From Nocardia cerradoensis NBRC 101014 (GTDB lineage Bacteria; Actinomycetota; Actinomycetes; Mycobacteriales; Mycobacteriaceae), in contig NZ_BAFW01000381.1 in the NCBI RefSeq assembly GCF_000308535.1, positions 1 through 41,974 on the forward strand: 41,974 nucleotides of DNA, in the 5' to 3' direction. Under the pieces are notes generated by a model that worked only from the letters and a program-made list of their open reading frames with translations, had not been told where the DNA came from and did not search any database. Below, piece after piece: positions 41,355 to 41,974 of the stretch; the first letter of the stretch is position 1; the number at the start of each line of letters is the position of its first letter. The position numbers were made by a program, and so were the translations under genes.

Positions 41355-41369
41355 GATGCACCTCTCGCT

Positions 41370-41426
41370 AAACGGCGGGGCCCGCCGTTTCTGTTTTCGG
41401 CTACGATATGGCGGGGCCCGCCGTTT
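41370..41426. promoter_or_regulatory. Two TetR-operator-like palindromes upstream of the NmrA and TetR genes
   Basis: AAACGGCGGG-G-CCCGCCGTTT (41370-41390) is a perfect palindrome with 10-bp arms around a central G. Its right-hand 17 bp, GGCGGGGCCCGCCGTTT, recur at 41410-41426. The spacing is 36 bp. They flank both divergent starts, as expected of TetR autoregulation. Confidence 0.65.
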
Positions 41427-41447
41427 AGCAACCCGGGAGGTGACGCG

Positions 41448-41974
41448 ATGCCCGAACGCCGACGTGCCGATGCGCGGCGCAACTACGCGCTGGTGCTGGC
41501 CGTAGCCGAGAAGGAAGTCGCGGCGCACGGCGCCGGGGCGTCGCTCGAGCAGATCGCGCGCGTGGCGGGAGTCGGGTCGGCGACGGTGCGACGGCACTTT
41601 CCGACTCGCCGCGCGCTGCTGGAAGCAGTGTCGCGCACCCGGATCGACGCGCTGTGTGCCCGCGCGCACGAACTCGCCGACGCCGAGGACAGCCGCGGCG
41701 CACTGCTGGAATGGTTGCGCGACGTCGTCGCCTACTGTGTCGGCGCCCGCGGGCTGGCGGTCGCGTTGTCCTACGACAGCGCCGGAGCGGATCCGGTGCA
41801 CGACAACAGCTGTGGGGCCGCGCTGGAGGAGGCGGGCGAGCCGTTGTTGCGCCGCGCCGCGCGGGAGGGCGTGGTCGCGACCACGTTCACGGTGGCGGAC
41901 CTGATCACCCTGATCGTGGGGATCGCGCTGGCGACCGAACACGGCGCCGACCCCGGTGCCCAGGCGGACCGGCT
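41448..41974 (+). CDS. TetR/AcrR family regulator (3' end cut by window edge)
   Basis: The frame starts at ATG 41448 (MPERRRADARRNY) and has the TetR helix-turn-helix SLEQIARVAGVGSATVRRHF near residues 32-51, then PTRRALLEAV. A ligand-binding half with ALSYDSAGADP follows, and 175 residues are visible. A GGGAGG ribosome binding site lies 7 bp upstream. It is divergent from the NmrA-like gene and probably represses it and itself through the palindromes at 41370-41426. The end is beyond the window, so length cannot be judged. Confidence 0.88.
   Translation, partial: MPERRRADARRNYALVLAVAEKEVAAHGAGASLEQIARVAGVGSATVRRHFPTRRALLEAVSRTRIDALCARAHELADAEDSRGALLEWLRDVVAYCVGARGLAVALSYDSAGADPVHDNSCGAALEEAGEPLLRRAAREGVVATTFTVADLITLIVGIALATEHGADPGAQADR

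Overview
The window is G+C-rich, densely packed and rich in ATGA/GTGA gene overlaps. It carries F420-dependent luciferase-like oxidoreductases, a mycofactocin-type short-chain dehydrogenase, a P450 with a 3Fe-4S ferredoxin, and a sequence matching the KstR operator consensus. Together these point to a mycolic-acid actinomycete of the Nocardia/Rhodococcus type; Nocardia is my best guess from gene content alone. I see no rRNA, tRNA, CRISPR array, insertion sequence or prophage.

Region 1 (1-32.2 kb) is a catabolic island. Left to right: (a) a minus-strand operon of ACAD10/11-like acyl-CoA dehydrogenase, APH-type kinase, enoyl-CoA hydratase and quinone-oxidoreductase-like enzyme, divergent from VOC protein, SDR and TetR genes; (b) an acyl-CoA thioesterase and TetR around a KstR-like site; (c) a DUF1059-like small protein, an SDR and an F420-type LLM enzyme, divergent from an acyl-CoA ligase; (d) an enoyl-CoA hydratase divergent from a second LLM enzyme; (e) a MarR/MFS efflux pair and an SDR/TetR pair, each with its own palindromic operator; (f) a ten-gene minus-strand operon (25.5 to 16.5 kb): TauD-type dioxygenase, SDR, mycofactocin-type SDR, ferredoxin, P450, DUF35-thiolase fusion, alpha/beta hydrolase, DoxX, and two hydroxyisobutyrate-dehydrogenase-like proteins; (g) the divergent plus-strand operon (25.7 to 32.2 kb): aldehyde dehydrogenase (frameshifted in this sequence), CaiB/BaiF CoA-transferase, a condensing-enzyme-like/DUF35 fusion, a thiolase, a small unknown and an HSL-type esterase.

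Four divergent promoters in this island (about 4.0, 9.5, 12.0 and 25.65 kb) each carry two 15-bp imperfect palindromes of the form RRRAAT-N3-ATTCTC, with centres 21-22 bp apart. This suggests that most of the island is one regulon. The enzymes would allow hydroxylation (P450, dioxygenase), alcohol and aldehyde oxidation (SDRs, ALDH), CoA activation (ligase, CoA-transferase), removal of a hydroxyl by phosphorylation and elimination (kinase plus ACAD), beta-oxidation, and thiolytic or retro-aldol cleavage. The substrate is not visible from sequence; a terpenoid, steroid-derived or branched hydroxy-acid is plausible.

Region 2 (32.2-42 kb) is more general. It holds a 15-bp-arm inverted repeat, a hypothetical gene, an XRE/TPR-like regulator, a CGNR regulator divergent from an epoxide hydrolase, a degraded HIT-like fragment, a secreted protein, an M3 metallopeptidase, a NUDIX hydrolase, and an NmrA-like reductase divergent from a TetR cut by the right edge.
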